Below are positions 9,473 through 18,400 of a stretch of 64,000 nucleotides of DNA, in pieces. How positions within the stretch are numbered: position 1 is the first letter of the stretch; the number at the start of each line of letters is the position of its first letter. The stretch comes from Terriglobia bacterium (GTDB taxonomy: Bacteria > Acidobacteriota > Terriglobia > JAJPHL01), in contig JAJPHL010000066.1 in the NCBI GenBank assembly GCA_021325275.1, positions 1 to 64,000 on the forward strand, read 5' to 3'. The notes under the pieces were generated by a model, which searched no databases, had not been told where the DNA came from, and worked only from the letters and a program-made list of their open reading frames with translations. The translations under genes were made by a program, and so were the position numbers.

Positions 9473-10804
9473 CTACGGGCGAGCGTTTTCCTCCTCGCAT
9501 AATTCCGGCTGGAGTCCCAGCAGACTCAGTCGCTCGAGTGCCACGGCAACGAACGGTGGAGACAGTTCCATCGCGTAGCAGATCCGCCTCAGCTTCTCGG
9601 CAGCCACGAGTTGCGTGCCGCTCCCGGAGAATGGCTCGAAGCAAATATCTCCTGGTTTCGTGTGTTGCCGCATCGGAATGGCGAACAGTTCTATCGGTTT
9701 TTCGGTTGGGTGAACGCTCGGCTCTCCCGGCTTCAGCGTTGGAAAAGACCACACGCTTGGCGGGTAGTCCTCTGAACAGCGCTGCGGCTTCTTTCCCTTT
9801 AGCCAACCGAAAAAGCACGGCTCGTGCTGCCACATATACCAAGAGCGCGTCAGGATCGGGCGATCCTTGGCCCAAATAATTTGCTGATGCACGAACGCGC
9901 CGTGTTGTTCCCACACGGATTCGAGCAACGCTTGTCGCCGGCTCGCATGCCAGCAATACCACGCGGCGTCCTCGGTGATGGCATTCTCGATCGCCACCTT
10001 CACGAATGCATCGTAGAGCGCGTGACCTTTCTCGGGAGAATCAACGTCAGAGTATTTGTCTTTCCAATCCTTGTCGCCAGGATGCTTTCGACCGTGCGAT
10101 TTCGTCCACTTGTGCGGATGATTCGCTCCGTTGTAATCGACCAGGTACGGCGGATCGGTGGCAAACAAACAGGCGCGCTGGCCGTTCATGAGTAAACGTA
10201 CATCCGTTTCCGATGTGCTGTCGCCACAAAGCAAACGATGCTTGCCGACGATCCACAGTTGTCCGAGCGCGGTGTTCCACTTTTTCTGCAGTTCGGCGGC
10301 GCGATCAATCAGGGACGACGGATCATCCGGGGCCAGTTCGAGCTGGCCTTGGTAGACCTCCTCGAAGCCCGTTCCTGCCAATGCGTCCGCTCGCCCGAAC
10401 TCCTCGACAATCTTCTGAAGTTCCCGCTCGTCCCAACCGCCGAGAACCGTAGTCTGGTTGTCGGCCAACAAGTAAGCTTCCGCGTCACGATCATTCGCGA
10501 AAGCGATGCCTCGGACTACCGGGACAAACCAATCGTCCTTTTCCGCCCGGATGCGGTCGGGCGGATCGCGGCCTTCCAACTTGGCTTTCTGAAGCGATTC
10601 CAAGCGTCCGTGGCCGGCGACGAGTCGAGCTGTGCGCTCATCCAAAATCATCGGACTCACGTAGCCGAAGCGACCCATCGAAGCGAGGACCGAATCGATC
10701 CTGTGCTTCTTGGGATTGCGCGTGGCGGGTTGAAGCGAGCCGAGAGGTAAGTATTCGACTCGCAGTTGCGAATGTTCCGGGCGCGGCGTTTTGGGCTTCG
10801 GCAT
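9473..10804 (-). CDS. ParB-domain / N6-adenine or N4-cytosine DNA methyltransferase, phage-like
   Basis: A 443-residue fusion. Residues about 12-130 form a ParB/Srx-like domain (LVAGHGRLESL at 61-71). A DNA methyltransferase follows, with the catalytic DPPY at 217-220 and the SAM-binding motif FEPFSGSGTQ near the C-terminus. DPPY preceding FxGxG puts it in the beta order of amino-methyltransferases. HPTEKPIELF before the SAM motif is typical. Such ParB-MTase fusions are common in phages and integrative elements, where they modify the element's own DNA. No cognate restriction enzyme is visible beside it, so it looks like an orphan. It forms an operon with DUF5681. Confidence 0.88.
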   Translation of the reverse strand: MPKPKTPRPEHSQLRVEYLPLGSLQPATRNPKKHRIDSVLASMGRFGYVSPMILDERTARLVAGHGRLESLQKAKLEGRDPPDRIRAEKDDWFVPVVRGIAFANDRDAEAYLLADNQTTVLGGWDERELQKIVEEFGRADALAGTGFEEVYQGQLELAPDDPSSLIDRAAELQKKWNTALGQLWIVGKHRLLCGDSTSETDVRLLMNGQRACLFATDPPYLVDYNGANHPHKWTKSHGRKHPGDKDWKDKYSDVDSPEKGHALYDAFVKVAIENAITEDAAWYCWHASRRQALLESVWEQHGAFVHQQIIWAKDRPILTRSWYMWQHEPCFFGWLKGKKPQRCSEDYPPSVWSFPTLKPGEPSVHPTEKPIELFAIPMRQHTKPGDICFEPFSGSGTQLVAAEKLRRICYAMELSPPFVAVALERLSLLGLQPELCEEENARP

Positions 10805-11176
10805 CGGTGCTGTTGCCTCCAGAACAAAAAGTAACGGATCTGTTCTGTCGCTTCCACGAAATACCGTGGGCAGATTGCAGGGCGAATCGGACCGGTCCGC
10901 TGCCGCGCCGAAAAGAGGCGGTGTGTTTCGCGAACGGATCAGACCGCGCTGCTACGGAGGAGCAAGATTTTGGTTCGATTCGCACTTCATCACAACCAAG
11001 TTTCTACGCACCTCCATCCGCATTGGGAACCATGCCGTCCATCGCCAGTTCTTCGCCATCGGGAATTTCGCGAAATCACCGGCCTTGTCGAGTGGTGAGC
11101 GGGGCAAAACCAATACTTAAACCTCGCTTTATCTGGCACTTAGAGCAATCATCCCTGGACGAAAGGAGGGGGATCA
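10805..11176. other. Intergenic stretch without supported gene
   Basis: About 370 bp between the methyltransferase start (transcribed left) and the integrase start (transcribed right). Frames here are short or shadow the neighbours and show no recognisable protein. It must hold the promoters of both divergent units. The right end carries the integrase Shine-Dalgarno AGGAGGG at 11164-11170. Confidence 0.5.
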
Positions 11177-12547
11177 TTGGTCCAACATGAGGAACCGAAA
11201 ATGAGGGCCTCGGGCGAGGCGATTCCGCCCGTGTCAAGCGAAACCTTTGTGGTTCCGGCGAACCCTGGAACTGTCCTATTTGGCACGCTCGCTGAAATCT
11301 GGGAGCATGACTATGTTGAGCGCGTTGTCGGCGGCAAGCCGCTGGTGGCGGCGTCGACTCGTGGCAAATACCGGAACCACCTGCACAATCACATCTTGCC
11401 CAAATGGGCTTCGACGCCCATCGGCCAGCTTCGCTCCAAGCTGGTGCTCGATTGGTTGCAACAGGAATCGGGGTCGTGGTTCATGATGACCGACCTGCGC
11501 AACATCATGAGCGGCATCTTCACCAAGGCCCAAGAGTGGGAGATTCTGCCCGACACGTTTGCCAACCCGATCGCACGAGTAAAGCTGCCGAAGAAATGGC
11601 AGGTGTACGAAAAGCGGATTCTCTCGGAACAAGAGACCGTCCGCGTGTTCGATCGTCTTCAAGACCCCAACCGACTCATCTGCGAGATTTGCCTCGGAAC
11701 CGGCGCGCGCATTTCCGAGGTGACCGGCTTGCAGGTGAAGCACATCAATCTCGACAAGGCGTGCATCCGAATCGAGCAGCGGCATTGGCGCGGTGACATC
11801 GACGATCCAAAAACGGAAAGAAGCAAGCGCACGTTGACGTTGGGCAGCTTGGTCGAGCGAATGCGCGATTGGATTGCTGCGTTGCCTGCGTCGTCGCCGG
11901 ATGCGTGGGTGTTCCCTCAGGACAATCGCAAGAAGCCGATGTGGGATTCCGGTGTGCGCAAGGCTCTGAAGGACGCCGCCAAGCTGGAAAGCTGCGATTT
12001 CCCTGGCTTCGGGCTCCACTCCTTGCGCCGCGCCAACATCACGTGGCGACAAGAAGTTGGCGGATCGAGTATCGAGGCGTCGCGCATCGCCGGCCACGCC
12101 AGCACCAGGATGACCGAGGAATACACCGTGGTCCAACTGAACCGCCAAGCGGAACTGACCCGGCGCATCCAAGAGAAAGTATTTGGCGTCATCGCCTCGG
12201 CGCCGCAGCCGACTGCGGTCGCGCAGAATTGCCTTGCTTTGCCTTCCGTTCAGAGCGATGAATCGACCCTCGAAAGGAGCCACACCATGGCGAAGAAACA
12301 AACTGGCAAGCAAGCGAAGCGCAAAAAAGCGCCCGCGATCGAAGTACGTGAAGGAAGCAAGAAAGCGAAAGTGATTCAGATGCTGCAGCGGCCCGACGGC
12401 GCAACGCTCGACGGCCTGATGAAAGCAACAGACTGGCAAGCGCACACCGTTCGTGGATTCCTCAGCGCGACCGTCGGCAAGCAACTGGGGTTGAAAGTTG
12501 ACTCCAGCAAGCGCGACGACGGCCAGCGCGTATACCGCATCGCGTAA
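11177..12547 (+). CDS. int: Tyrosine recombinase (integrase) with C-terminal DUF3489 domain
   Basis: A 456-residue protein starting at TTG 11177, chosen because AGGAGG at 11164-11169 is 7 nt upstream; an ATG at 11201 is the alternative. Residues about 30-140 are the core-binding (SAM-like) domain and 150-330 the catalytic domain. The active-site set is complete: R178 (GTGARISEV), K212 (DPKTERSKR), H281 and R284 (HSLRRAN), H307 (AGHAST) and Y316 (MTEEYT). It should integrate and excise the island; the tRNA-Val-like site lies 150 bp downstream. Residues 371-456 form a separate DUF3489 domain (TDWQAHTVRGFLSATVGKQ). This is unusual for an integrase, and an internal start there may also release it as a separate protein. 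Confidence 0.93.
   Translation: MVQHEEPKMRASGEAIPPVSSETFVVPANPGTVLFGTLAEIWEHDYVERVVGGKPLVAASTRGKYRNHLHNHILPKWASTPIGQLRSKLVLDWLQQESGSWFMMTDLRNIMSGIFTKAQEWEILPDTFANPIARVKLPKKWQVYEKRILSEQETVRVFDRLQDPNRLICEICLGTGARISEVTGLQVKHINLDKACIRIEQRHWRGDIDDPKTERSKRTLTLGSLVERMRDWIAALPASSPDAWVFPQDNRKKPMWDSGVRKALKDAAKLESCDFPGFGLHSLRRANITWRQEVGGSSIEASRIAGHASTRMTEEYTVVQLNRQAELTRRIQEKVFGVIASAPQPTAVAQNCLALPSVQSDESTLERSHTMAKKQTGKQAKRKKAPAIEVREGSKKAKVIQMLQRPDGATLDGLMKATDWQAHTVRGFLSATVGKQLGLKVDSSKRDDGQRVYRIA
12287..12547 (+). CDS. DUF3489 protein from an internal in-frame start within the integrase gene
   Basis: Codon 371 of the integrase is an ATG (12287) preceded at 7 nt by GAAAGGAG (12272-12279), a strong Shine-Dalgarno. 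The 86-residue product would have a basic N-terminus (MAKKQTGKQAKRKKAP) and a helix-turn-helix-like core ending in VYRIA. This matches stand-alone DUF3489 proteins, usually small accessory proteins of mobile elements and possible DNA binders. Two readings are possible: a gene fusion that kept its old start, or deliberate dual expression. The sequence supports initiation here but cannot prove it. Confidence 0.55.
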   Translation: MAKKQTGKQAKRKKAPAIEVREGSKKAKVIQMLQRPDGATLDGLMKATDWQAHTVRGFLSATVGKQLGLKVDSSKRDDGQRVYRIA

Positions 12548-12559
12548 TTCCCCGCCCGC

Positions 12560-12584
12560 GTGGGCTGGCGATTCGCCAGCCCAC
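12560..12584 (+). terminator. Perfect hairpin after the integrase gene
   Basis: GTGGGCTGGCG, loop ATT, CGCCAGCCCAC: an 11-bp perfect GC-rich stem starting 12 nt after the integrase stop. There is no following T tract, so intrinsic termination is likely but not certain; it could also protect the 3' end. Confidence 0.6.
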
Positions 12585-12693
12585 ATCATCGATTCGAATC
12601 GCCTGTTCTACGCCTGATCTTCCAAATCCACATCGCCAAAACGCGCAATTGGCGTGGACTTGGGCTATGCTAAATGGAGGTCAAGCCTGTTTT

Positions 12694-12769
12694 ATGCCTG
12701 TTTATCAGGCATGGCAGGTCCGCCTTGACACGGTAGAGGTCTAGAGTTCGAGTCTCTACAGGCCCACCA
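12694..12769 (+). other. tRNA-Val(GAC)-like sequence, probable island attachment site (attR)
   Basis: The 76-nt span can be laid out as a tRNA ending in CCA. The anticodon loop TTGACAC (12725-12731) gives anticodon GAC. The T arm is TAGAG/TTCGAGT/CTCTA (12742-12758), the acceptor 3' strand CAGGCCC (12759-12765), then A and CCA. The 3' half, from the anticodon loop on, is well formed. The 5' half is not: positions 1 and 2 of the acceptor stem and two of four D-stem pairs do not match. That is the pattern left at the distal end of an element integrated into the 3' half of a tRNA gene. The complete tRNA-Val would then lie at the other end of the island, left of or outside this window. It is probably not a functional tRNA. 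Confidence 0.6.
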
Positions 12770-12854
12770 TTTTTGTTTCAAAGAGATACCGCAGCAGCAA
12801 TCGCGTGATTTTGGGATGCTGATTTAGTAAGGTAGAGGTCCGAGAGAGTTTTCG

Positions 12855-13127
12855 ATGAGCGACCCTCGCCAACACGTTCACGAGCTGATCGATCAGTTGC
12901 CCCCGTCGCAACTCGCCGCCGTCGCCGGGCTGCTCGAGTCCATGCTCGATCCGATGGCCCGCGCAATCAGAAACGCGCCGATCGATGACGAGCCGATCAG
13001 TGACGAGGAAGAGCAAGCCGTGGCCCGGTCTAAAGAATGGTTTAAACACCATGAAGGCTGCTCGCTTGAAGATCTCGCCTCCGATATGGGCATCTCCATG
13101 AACGAGATTCGTAACGCGAAGGGCTAG
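12855..13127 (+). CDS. Putative antitoxin of a RelE/ParE-type pair
   Basis: A 90-residue acidic protein located 2 nt before a RelE/ParE-like toxin gene. It has an N-terminal helical part (LIDQLPPSQLAAVAGLLESM) and an acidic stretch (DDEPISDEEEQAVARSKEWF). The C-terminus (LEDLASDMGISMNEIRN) resembles a small DNA-binding or toxin-wrapping helix pair. The layout (antitoxin first, toxin next, coupled) is typical of type II toxin-antitoxin operons, in which the antitoxin neutralises the toxin and represses the operon. A purine-rich GAGAGAG precedes the ATG. Confidence 0.72.
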   Translation: MSDPRQHVHELIDQLPPSQLAAVAGLLESMLDPMARAIRNAPIDDEPISDEEEQAVARSKEWFKHHEGCSLEDLASDMGISMNEIRNAKG

Positions 13128-13129
13128 GC

Positions 13130-13375
13130 TTGAAGCGAATCCGTATCTCGGAGGAAGCCCAAGCGGATATCCGCACGATCCCCCAGGCCATCGCCATTAA
13201 CATTCTCACAGCCATTCACCGATTGGCCGAAACCGGCGCGGGTGACGTGAAGACGCTGCAGGGTCGCGACGGCGAGAAGCGTCTACGCGTCGGCGATTAC
13301 CGTGTTCGCTTCACGGAAGAAGGCGAGACGCTCCAGGTCCACACCGTCAAGAATCGCAAGGACGCCTACCGCTGA
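13130..13375 (+). CDS. RelE/ParE-family toxin (mRNA interferase or gyrase inhibitor type)
   Basis: An 81-residue protein read from a TTG at 13130, 2 nt after the antitoxin stop. It has the compact RelE/ParE fold signature: ISEEAQADIRTIPQAI at the start, LQGRDGEKRLRVGDYRVRFT in the middle and HTVKNRKDAY at the end. The basic residues of the central strand and the RVGDYRVRF motif are typical of RelE-like enzymes that cut mRNA on the ribosome. ParE-like gyrase inhibition cannot be excluded from sequence alone. Its stop TGA overlaps the ATG of the next gene by 1 nt. Confidence 0.85.
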   Translation: MKRIRISEEAQADIRTIPQAIAINILTAIHRLAETGAGDVKTLQGRDGEKRLRVGDYRVRFTEEGETLQVHTVKNRKDAYR

Positions 13376-13536
13376 TGGGTTACGAAGCCAAGAAGACGGA
13401 ACACTCCGGACCAAAGCGCGGCAGGGGCGCTTACTGGGGCTATCGTTGGGACGCCAAGAAGGAATCCAATCGCATCCGGCGCGAGAATGCCAAACGGCAA
13501 ATTCTAGGCGCGCGCGCCGAGGCGAACGAATCATGA
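13375..13536 (+). CDS. Small 53-aa basic protein in the toxin-antitoxin operon
   Basis: The ATG overlaps the toxin stop (TGATG) and its own stop overlaps the next start (ATGA), so it is translationally coupled on both sides. The product begins MGYEAKKTEHSGPKRGRGAY and is rich in Lys, Arg and Gly (YWGYRWDAKKESNRIRREN). There is no membrane segment. The family is not recognised. The tight coupling argues that it is a real gene, perhaps a nucleic-acid binder serving the same operon. Confidence 0.6.
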   Translation: MGYEAKKTEHSGPKRGRGAYWGYRWDAKKESNRIRRENAKRQILGARAEANES

Positions 13537-13913
13537 AAGGACGTTCCGCACTCTGGCTGCGCAACAAGGCCAAGCGGGGATTTCGCGGCTACCCGATTGC
13601 AACGGTCGCCTTTTACGGGCCCAACACGGACCTCGCTACTAAGGTCGTCGCTTCGATCGTGCCCGGCGAGAACTGCGATCCCGATCCGCTGGAACGCTGG
13701 GTTTCTCAGAACACCGACGTACGCACCGATTCCAAGATTGGCGAACAGGTCATCTCCTTCCTGCGGGCGAACGGCGCTCGTTCCATCGTGGTGACCGACG
13801 GAATCATTGGTTGTCCGCATGAAGAAGGCATCGATTATCCCGATGGTGCCTCTTGTCCAAAGTGTCCGTACTGGGCGGGTCGCGACCGCTTCACTCACGA
13901 ACGCATTCACTGA
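13533..13913 (+). CDS. Unrecognised 126-aa protein, last gene of the toxin-antitoxin operon
   Basis: Starts at ATG 13533 inside an ATGA overlap with the 53-aa gene; upstream in-frame starts would overlap two other genes. The protein has an alpha/beta character (GYPIATVAFYGPNTDLATKV, then GEQVISFLRANGARSIVVTD). It ends with three cysteines and histidines in a metal-binding-like spacing (CPHEEGIDYPDGASCPKCPY). I do not recognise the family. Its fixed place behind a toxin-antitoxin pair is the only functional hint. Confidence 0.65.
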   Translation: MKGRSALWLRNKAKRGFRGYPIATVAFYGPNTDLATKVVASIVPGENCDPDPLERWVSQNTDVRTDSKIGEQVISFLRANGARSIVVTDGIIGCPHEEGIDYPDGASCPKCPYWAGRDRFTHERIH

Positions 13914-14230
13914 GGCCCGATTCGCCGTTCGTGTCGCCGGCCGCGCCGTACACCCGCTCGACGGCAAAAGCTTCCAGCACCAAAACAAATTGATCCGCGA
14001 TGGTTTGTGGGCTCACGATCATCGTCCTAAAACTTCGCGCGAAGCCGCGGACATGAAGCCGCGTGCACGCAAGAATGACTTCATTTGCACGCAAGGTACG
14101 GCCGTGGTCCCGCGATTCGACGTGGAGTTCGTCAGTGGCCTCTGGGCATATCGTCCTTAGAGGTTTTTGTGCAATCCGATGACCGTCCGACTCGCGCGAA
14201 AGGTCCTTCGTTTGCAGGCGTTGAAGTTAC
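13914..14230 (+). other. 317-bp stretch without supported gene
   Basis: A plus-strand frame (13807-14160) overlaps the preceding gene and continues through this stretch, but it has no start of its own with a ribosome site and no recognisable motif. The stretch probably holds the end of the preceding transcript and the promoter of the MscS gene. Confidence 0.4.
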
Positions 14231-15292
14231 ATGGCGCTACTTAGGGACTGGCAGGAACTGCTCTGGATCGCGGGCGAACTGGCCGCGATCGCCGTTTTCG
14301 CCGTGCTTTGTCACGCCGTGATCCTCTTGCTCATCAGACGTCTCGGCCAGCTTAAGCAGACGCGCATGGAGAAGGTCCTGTTTCGCTGCTTCGAGCAGCC
14401 GGTGGCATGGCTCGTGCCCCTGGGCGTGATTTGGTGGATCGTTCCTTCCTGGCCTGCCACGCCGGATTTCGCTCTCGAAGCGAACCTGCTGCGTCATCTT
14501 GTGCTGCTGGCGATCATCGCGTGTTTCAGTTGGATTCTCTTTGAAATCACACGCGCCGTGGAGGGGTGGATCGCCGATCGCTATCGCTTGGGTGCGGAGG
14601 AAACGCTGGCCGCCCGCAAGATTCGCACGCAGATTGTAGTGCTCCGCCGCATTGCAATCATGCTGATTCTGTTCGTCACGGTGGCCGCCGCGCTAATGAC
14701 GTTTCCCAGTATCTGGCATTTGGGAATGGGCTTGCTGGCCTCGGCGGGACTCGCCGGTTTGGCCGCCGGCGCCGCGGCGCGTCCGATGCTCTCCAATATT
14801 TTGGCCGGCATTCAGATCGCCTTCATGGACTTGATTCACGTTGACGACATCGTGTTTGTCGACGGATTGTGGGGACGCATCGAAGAGATCGGCACAACCA
14901 ACGTTTATATCCGCCTGGGAGATTTGCGCCGGCTGATCGTGCCGCTTTCATTCTTCATCGAGAATTCTTTCCAAGATTGGTCGCGCACGCAAACGGACTT
15001 GGCCGGTTTTGTGTTCCTGTACGTGGATTTCACGGCGCCCGTGGAAGACCTACGGCGGGAATTGAGCGCCATCCTGGCGGCCACGCCCTTGTGGAACGGG
15101 CGCACGAGCGTCCTGCAGGTAACCAACATTTCCGAACGCACGATCGAATTACGCGCCACGGTGAGCGCCGACGACGCCGAGAAGTGTTGGGATCTCAGTT
15201 GTGTGGTCCGCGAGGAGTTGATGGCTTTTCTCAACGAACATCACCCTGAGTGTCTGCCGAGGTTCCGGGCGGAGATACCCAGCGGCAGGTAG
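14231..15292 (+). CDS. MscS-family small-conductance mechanosensitive channel
   Basis: A 353-residue inner-membrane protein with four to five hydrophobic helices in the first 190 residues. The pore-lining Gly/Ala-rich helix is LASAGLAGLAAGAAARPMLS, followed by NILAGIQIAF. The beta domain comes next (VDDIVFVDGLWGRIEEIGTT and NVYIRLGDLRRLIVPLSFF), then a C-terminal cytosolic alpha/beta domain. MscS channels open under membrane tension and release solutes on hypo-osmotic shock. The length fits the family. It stands alone, ahead of the outer-membrane assembly operon; no clear Shine-Dalgarno precedes the ATG. Confidence 0.93.
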   Translation: MALLRDWQELLWIAGELAAIAVFAVLCHAVILLLIRRLGQLKQTRMEKVLFRCFEQPVAWLVPLGVIWWIVPSWPATPDFALEANLLRHLVLLAIIACFSWILFEITRAVEGWIADRYRLGAEETLAARKIRTQIVVLRRIAIMLILFVTVAAALMTFPSIWHLGMGLLASAGLAGLAAGAAARPMLSNILAGIQIAFMDLIHVDDIVFVDGLWGRIEEIGTTNVYIRLGDLRRLIVPLSFFIENSFQDWSRTQTDLAGFVFLYVDFTAPVEDLRRELSAILAATPLWNGRTSVLQVTNISERTIELRATVSADDAEKCWDLSCVVREELMAFLNEHHPECLPRFRAEIPSGR

Positions 15293-15425
15293 TGCAAGAA
15301 CTTTCATGCACGGGAAACGGCTTGCATTCGCCGGAAGAGGGGCGTCGCGCCTCAAAGTATTGGATTCCGGCGTTTCGCTGATGGCTTTTAACGTGCCCTA
15401 TGTTCCGTTACTCGAGGGGAATCGC

Positions 15426-18400
15426 GTGACACAACGAATCGCCGCCGGTTTGGTACTGGCAATGGCTTGGTTCTGCCCTGCGTTCGCACAAAACTCTCAC
15501 TACGAAGGACAAATCGTCCGGAAGATTCGCTACGATCCCGCGGCCCAGCCGCTCGCCCAAGCCGATCTCGATCGCGTCCAGCAATTGCACACGGGCGACG
15601 CTTTGCACCGCTCCGAAGTGGCGGCGGCCATCGACGCTATGTTCGCGACGGGCCGCTACACCGACATTCAGGTGGACGCGAGTGAAACGCCCGCGCGCGA
15701 CGGCGTGGTGGTGACGTTCCACACGCAGCGGGCAGGGTTTGTCGGCCACGTCGGCGTGGAAGGAAAAATCACCGCGCCGCCGGACCTGGCGACGATCGTG
15801 AACACCACAAACTTGGATTTGGGTACGCCGTTCCGCCCCGAGGCGCTGGACGGCATCCAGAAAGACCTGGAACAACTCTTCCGCGCCAATGGTCTTTACG
15901 GCGCGAACGTGCACTTGGAGACGCACGAAGATCCTGCCACGCAGGGCGTCGACCTAACAATCGTAGTGAAGCCCGGGAAGCGCGCGCGCTACGAAGAGCC
16001 GGTGATCGAGGGCGACACCAAACTTTCCGAGTCCGCGATCTTCAAAGCCACCGGATGGCGCTGGCCGATCATTCATCGGTGGCGCGAGGTGTCGGCGCAA
16101 TTGACGCAAAAGGGTGTCGACGGCGTGGAGCGAAAGCTGGAATCGCAGGATCGCTTGAGCGAGACGACCACGCTGAAGTCGCTCGATTACGATTCGGAAA
16201 CGCGCCGCGTGCAGCCGACGCTGCAAATCGACGCAGGCCCGAAGATCGAAGTGAAAACGACGGAAGCGAAAGTTTCCAAGCGCCTGCTGAAGCGCTATGT
16301 GCCGATTTATCTCGAAGGCTCGGTCGACCGCGACCTGGAGGTGGAAGGCGCGCGCAACTTACGCGACCATTTTCAGTCGAAGGGATACAGCGATGTGGAT
16401 GTGAGTTTCCGGGAGCTCCCCGCGGAGAACGACGAGCGCACCATCGAGTACGCGATCGCGCGCGGGCCGAAACTGAGACTCACGCACCTCGAGATTCAAG
16501 GCGCTACCAAGTTCCCGCAGGATGAGCTTCGCGACCGCATGTTTCTCCGCGCCAGCTCCTTCCGCTATCGCGGCGGGCGCTATAGCGAAGGCTTTCTTAA
16601 GCGCGACGAGGAAAACATCGCGAGCTACTACCGCGATCACGGATATCGCGACGTGACCGTGAAGTCGACCTCCGAGCGCGGCTACAAGGGAAAGTCCGGC
16701 GATCTGGCGTTGACGATTCACATCGCCGAAGGCGCGCTGTGGACGGTCGAGAATCTCGACATCGCCGGTTTGGACTCCGCGATTCAAGATCACGTGCAGG
16801 CCGAGCTGAAATCGACAGCCGGCAAGCCGTACAGCGATCTGCGCGTGGCGCAGGATCGCGCGGCCATCCTGAACGCTTGCCACGACCAAGGGTTTCTGCA
16901 CGCAGTTTTCAACTACGGCGCCGCGCCGGCCGGAGAACATCGCGTGAATTTGCACTATGTCGTGACGATGGGCCATCAGGAGTTCGTGCGCGCGGTGGTG
17001 GTCACGGGATTACGGCACGCGAAACCGAAACTGGCAACGCAGGATATCCAACTGAACGCCGGCGACCCAATCTCGCTGCCCAAGATTCGCGATTCCCAGC
17101 ACGACCTGTACGGCCGCGGCATTTTCGCCAACGTCAACACCGCGATTCAGAACCACGACGGCGACGAACGGCAGAAAAACGTGCTGTTCGATTTCACGGA
17201 GTCGCATCGCTACAGCTTGACGGTGGGAGTGGGCGCGGAAATCGCGCGGCTCGGCGCGACGGCAGCCAACATCAATGCGCCGCAGCAGAACACCGGATTC
17301 ACTCCGCTGGTGGAAGCGAATCTGAGCCGCCTGGATTGCTTCGGCTTGGCGCAGACCGCCACCGTGAGTACGCGCCTCTCCACGCTCGAACAACGCGGGT
17401 CGCTGACCTACGAGATCCCGCGCGCCTTTGAAGTGACCAACGGCATCCTGACCATCTCGACGCTCTACGATGTGAATCGCGACGTGCTGACGTTCGCCTC
17501 GCGGCGCGAAGAAGCGTCGCTGCAATGGCAGCAAAAATTCTCCAGCAAGTCGCGTCTCCAGGGGCGGTTCGCTTTCCGCCGCGTCAGTACGACCGACGTG
17601 GTGATCCCGTCGCTCTTGGTTCCGCAACTGCTGCAACCGGTGCGCATCGGAATCGTCTCCGGAACGTATTTCCAGGATCATCGCGACAATCCCAGCGATC
17701 CGCATTCCGGCTTTTACAACACCGTGGATGCGGGAATCGCCAACGGCATTTTCGGCTCGCAGCGCAACTTCGGGCGAATCCTCGGAAGAAACTCAACCTA
17801 TCACCGCCTCTCGAAGAATCTGATTTTGGCGCGCCAAACCACCATCGGGCTGATCAAGCCCTTCCATACGCCCACGAACTTCACGGAAAGCGAAGCGATT
17901 CCACTTCCGGAGCGTTTCTTCGGCGGCGGCAGTCTTTCCGATCGGGCGTTTCCGGAAAATCAAGCGGGCCCGCGCGACATTGGAACGCCCGCGGGTCCCG
18001 GTGCGACGGCCACCGATCCGACGGGATTTCCGCTGGGCGGCAACGCGGAGTTTTTCAATAACGTGGAGCTGCGATTTCCGCTGATTGGCGACAACATCGG
18101 CGGTGTGCTTTTCTGGGATGCCGGCAACGTCTACGACACCATCAGCGACATCTCCTTTCGTTTTCACCAGCGCAATCCGCGCGATTTCGATTACATGGTC
18201 CACTCGGTGGGCTTCGGCTTGCGTTACCGGACGCCCGTGGGACCGATCCGCGCAGATTTCGCGTACAGCATCAATCCGCCGCGCTATGTGGGTTTCAGCG
18301 GAACACTGCAACAGCTTCTGGCCTGCAATCCGAATTTGCCGTCGAGCGCGTTGCCTTCGGTGTGCATGCCCTCCATGCAGGGCGTAAGCCATTTTCAATT

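Noticed and set aside
12694-12769. A functional tRNA-Val gene
   Set aside because: The acceptor stem has two terminal mismatches and the D stem pairs poorly; only the 3' half is tRNA-like.
12732-12840. Direct repeat GGTAGAGGTC at 12732 and 12831 as att sites
   Set aside because: Ten bases only and no further similarity around the second copy; probably chance or a very short remnant.
13302-13913. A 203-aa start for the last gene of the toxin-antitoxin operon
   Set aside because: The extension overlaps the toxin and the 53-aa gene; the ATGA overlap at 13533 gives the natural start.
13807-14160. A 117-codon plus-strand gene
   Set aside because: It overlaps the coupled 126-aa gene in another frame, has no ribosome site and no recognisable domain.
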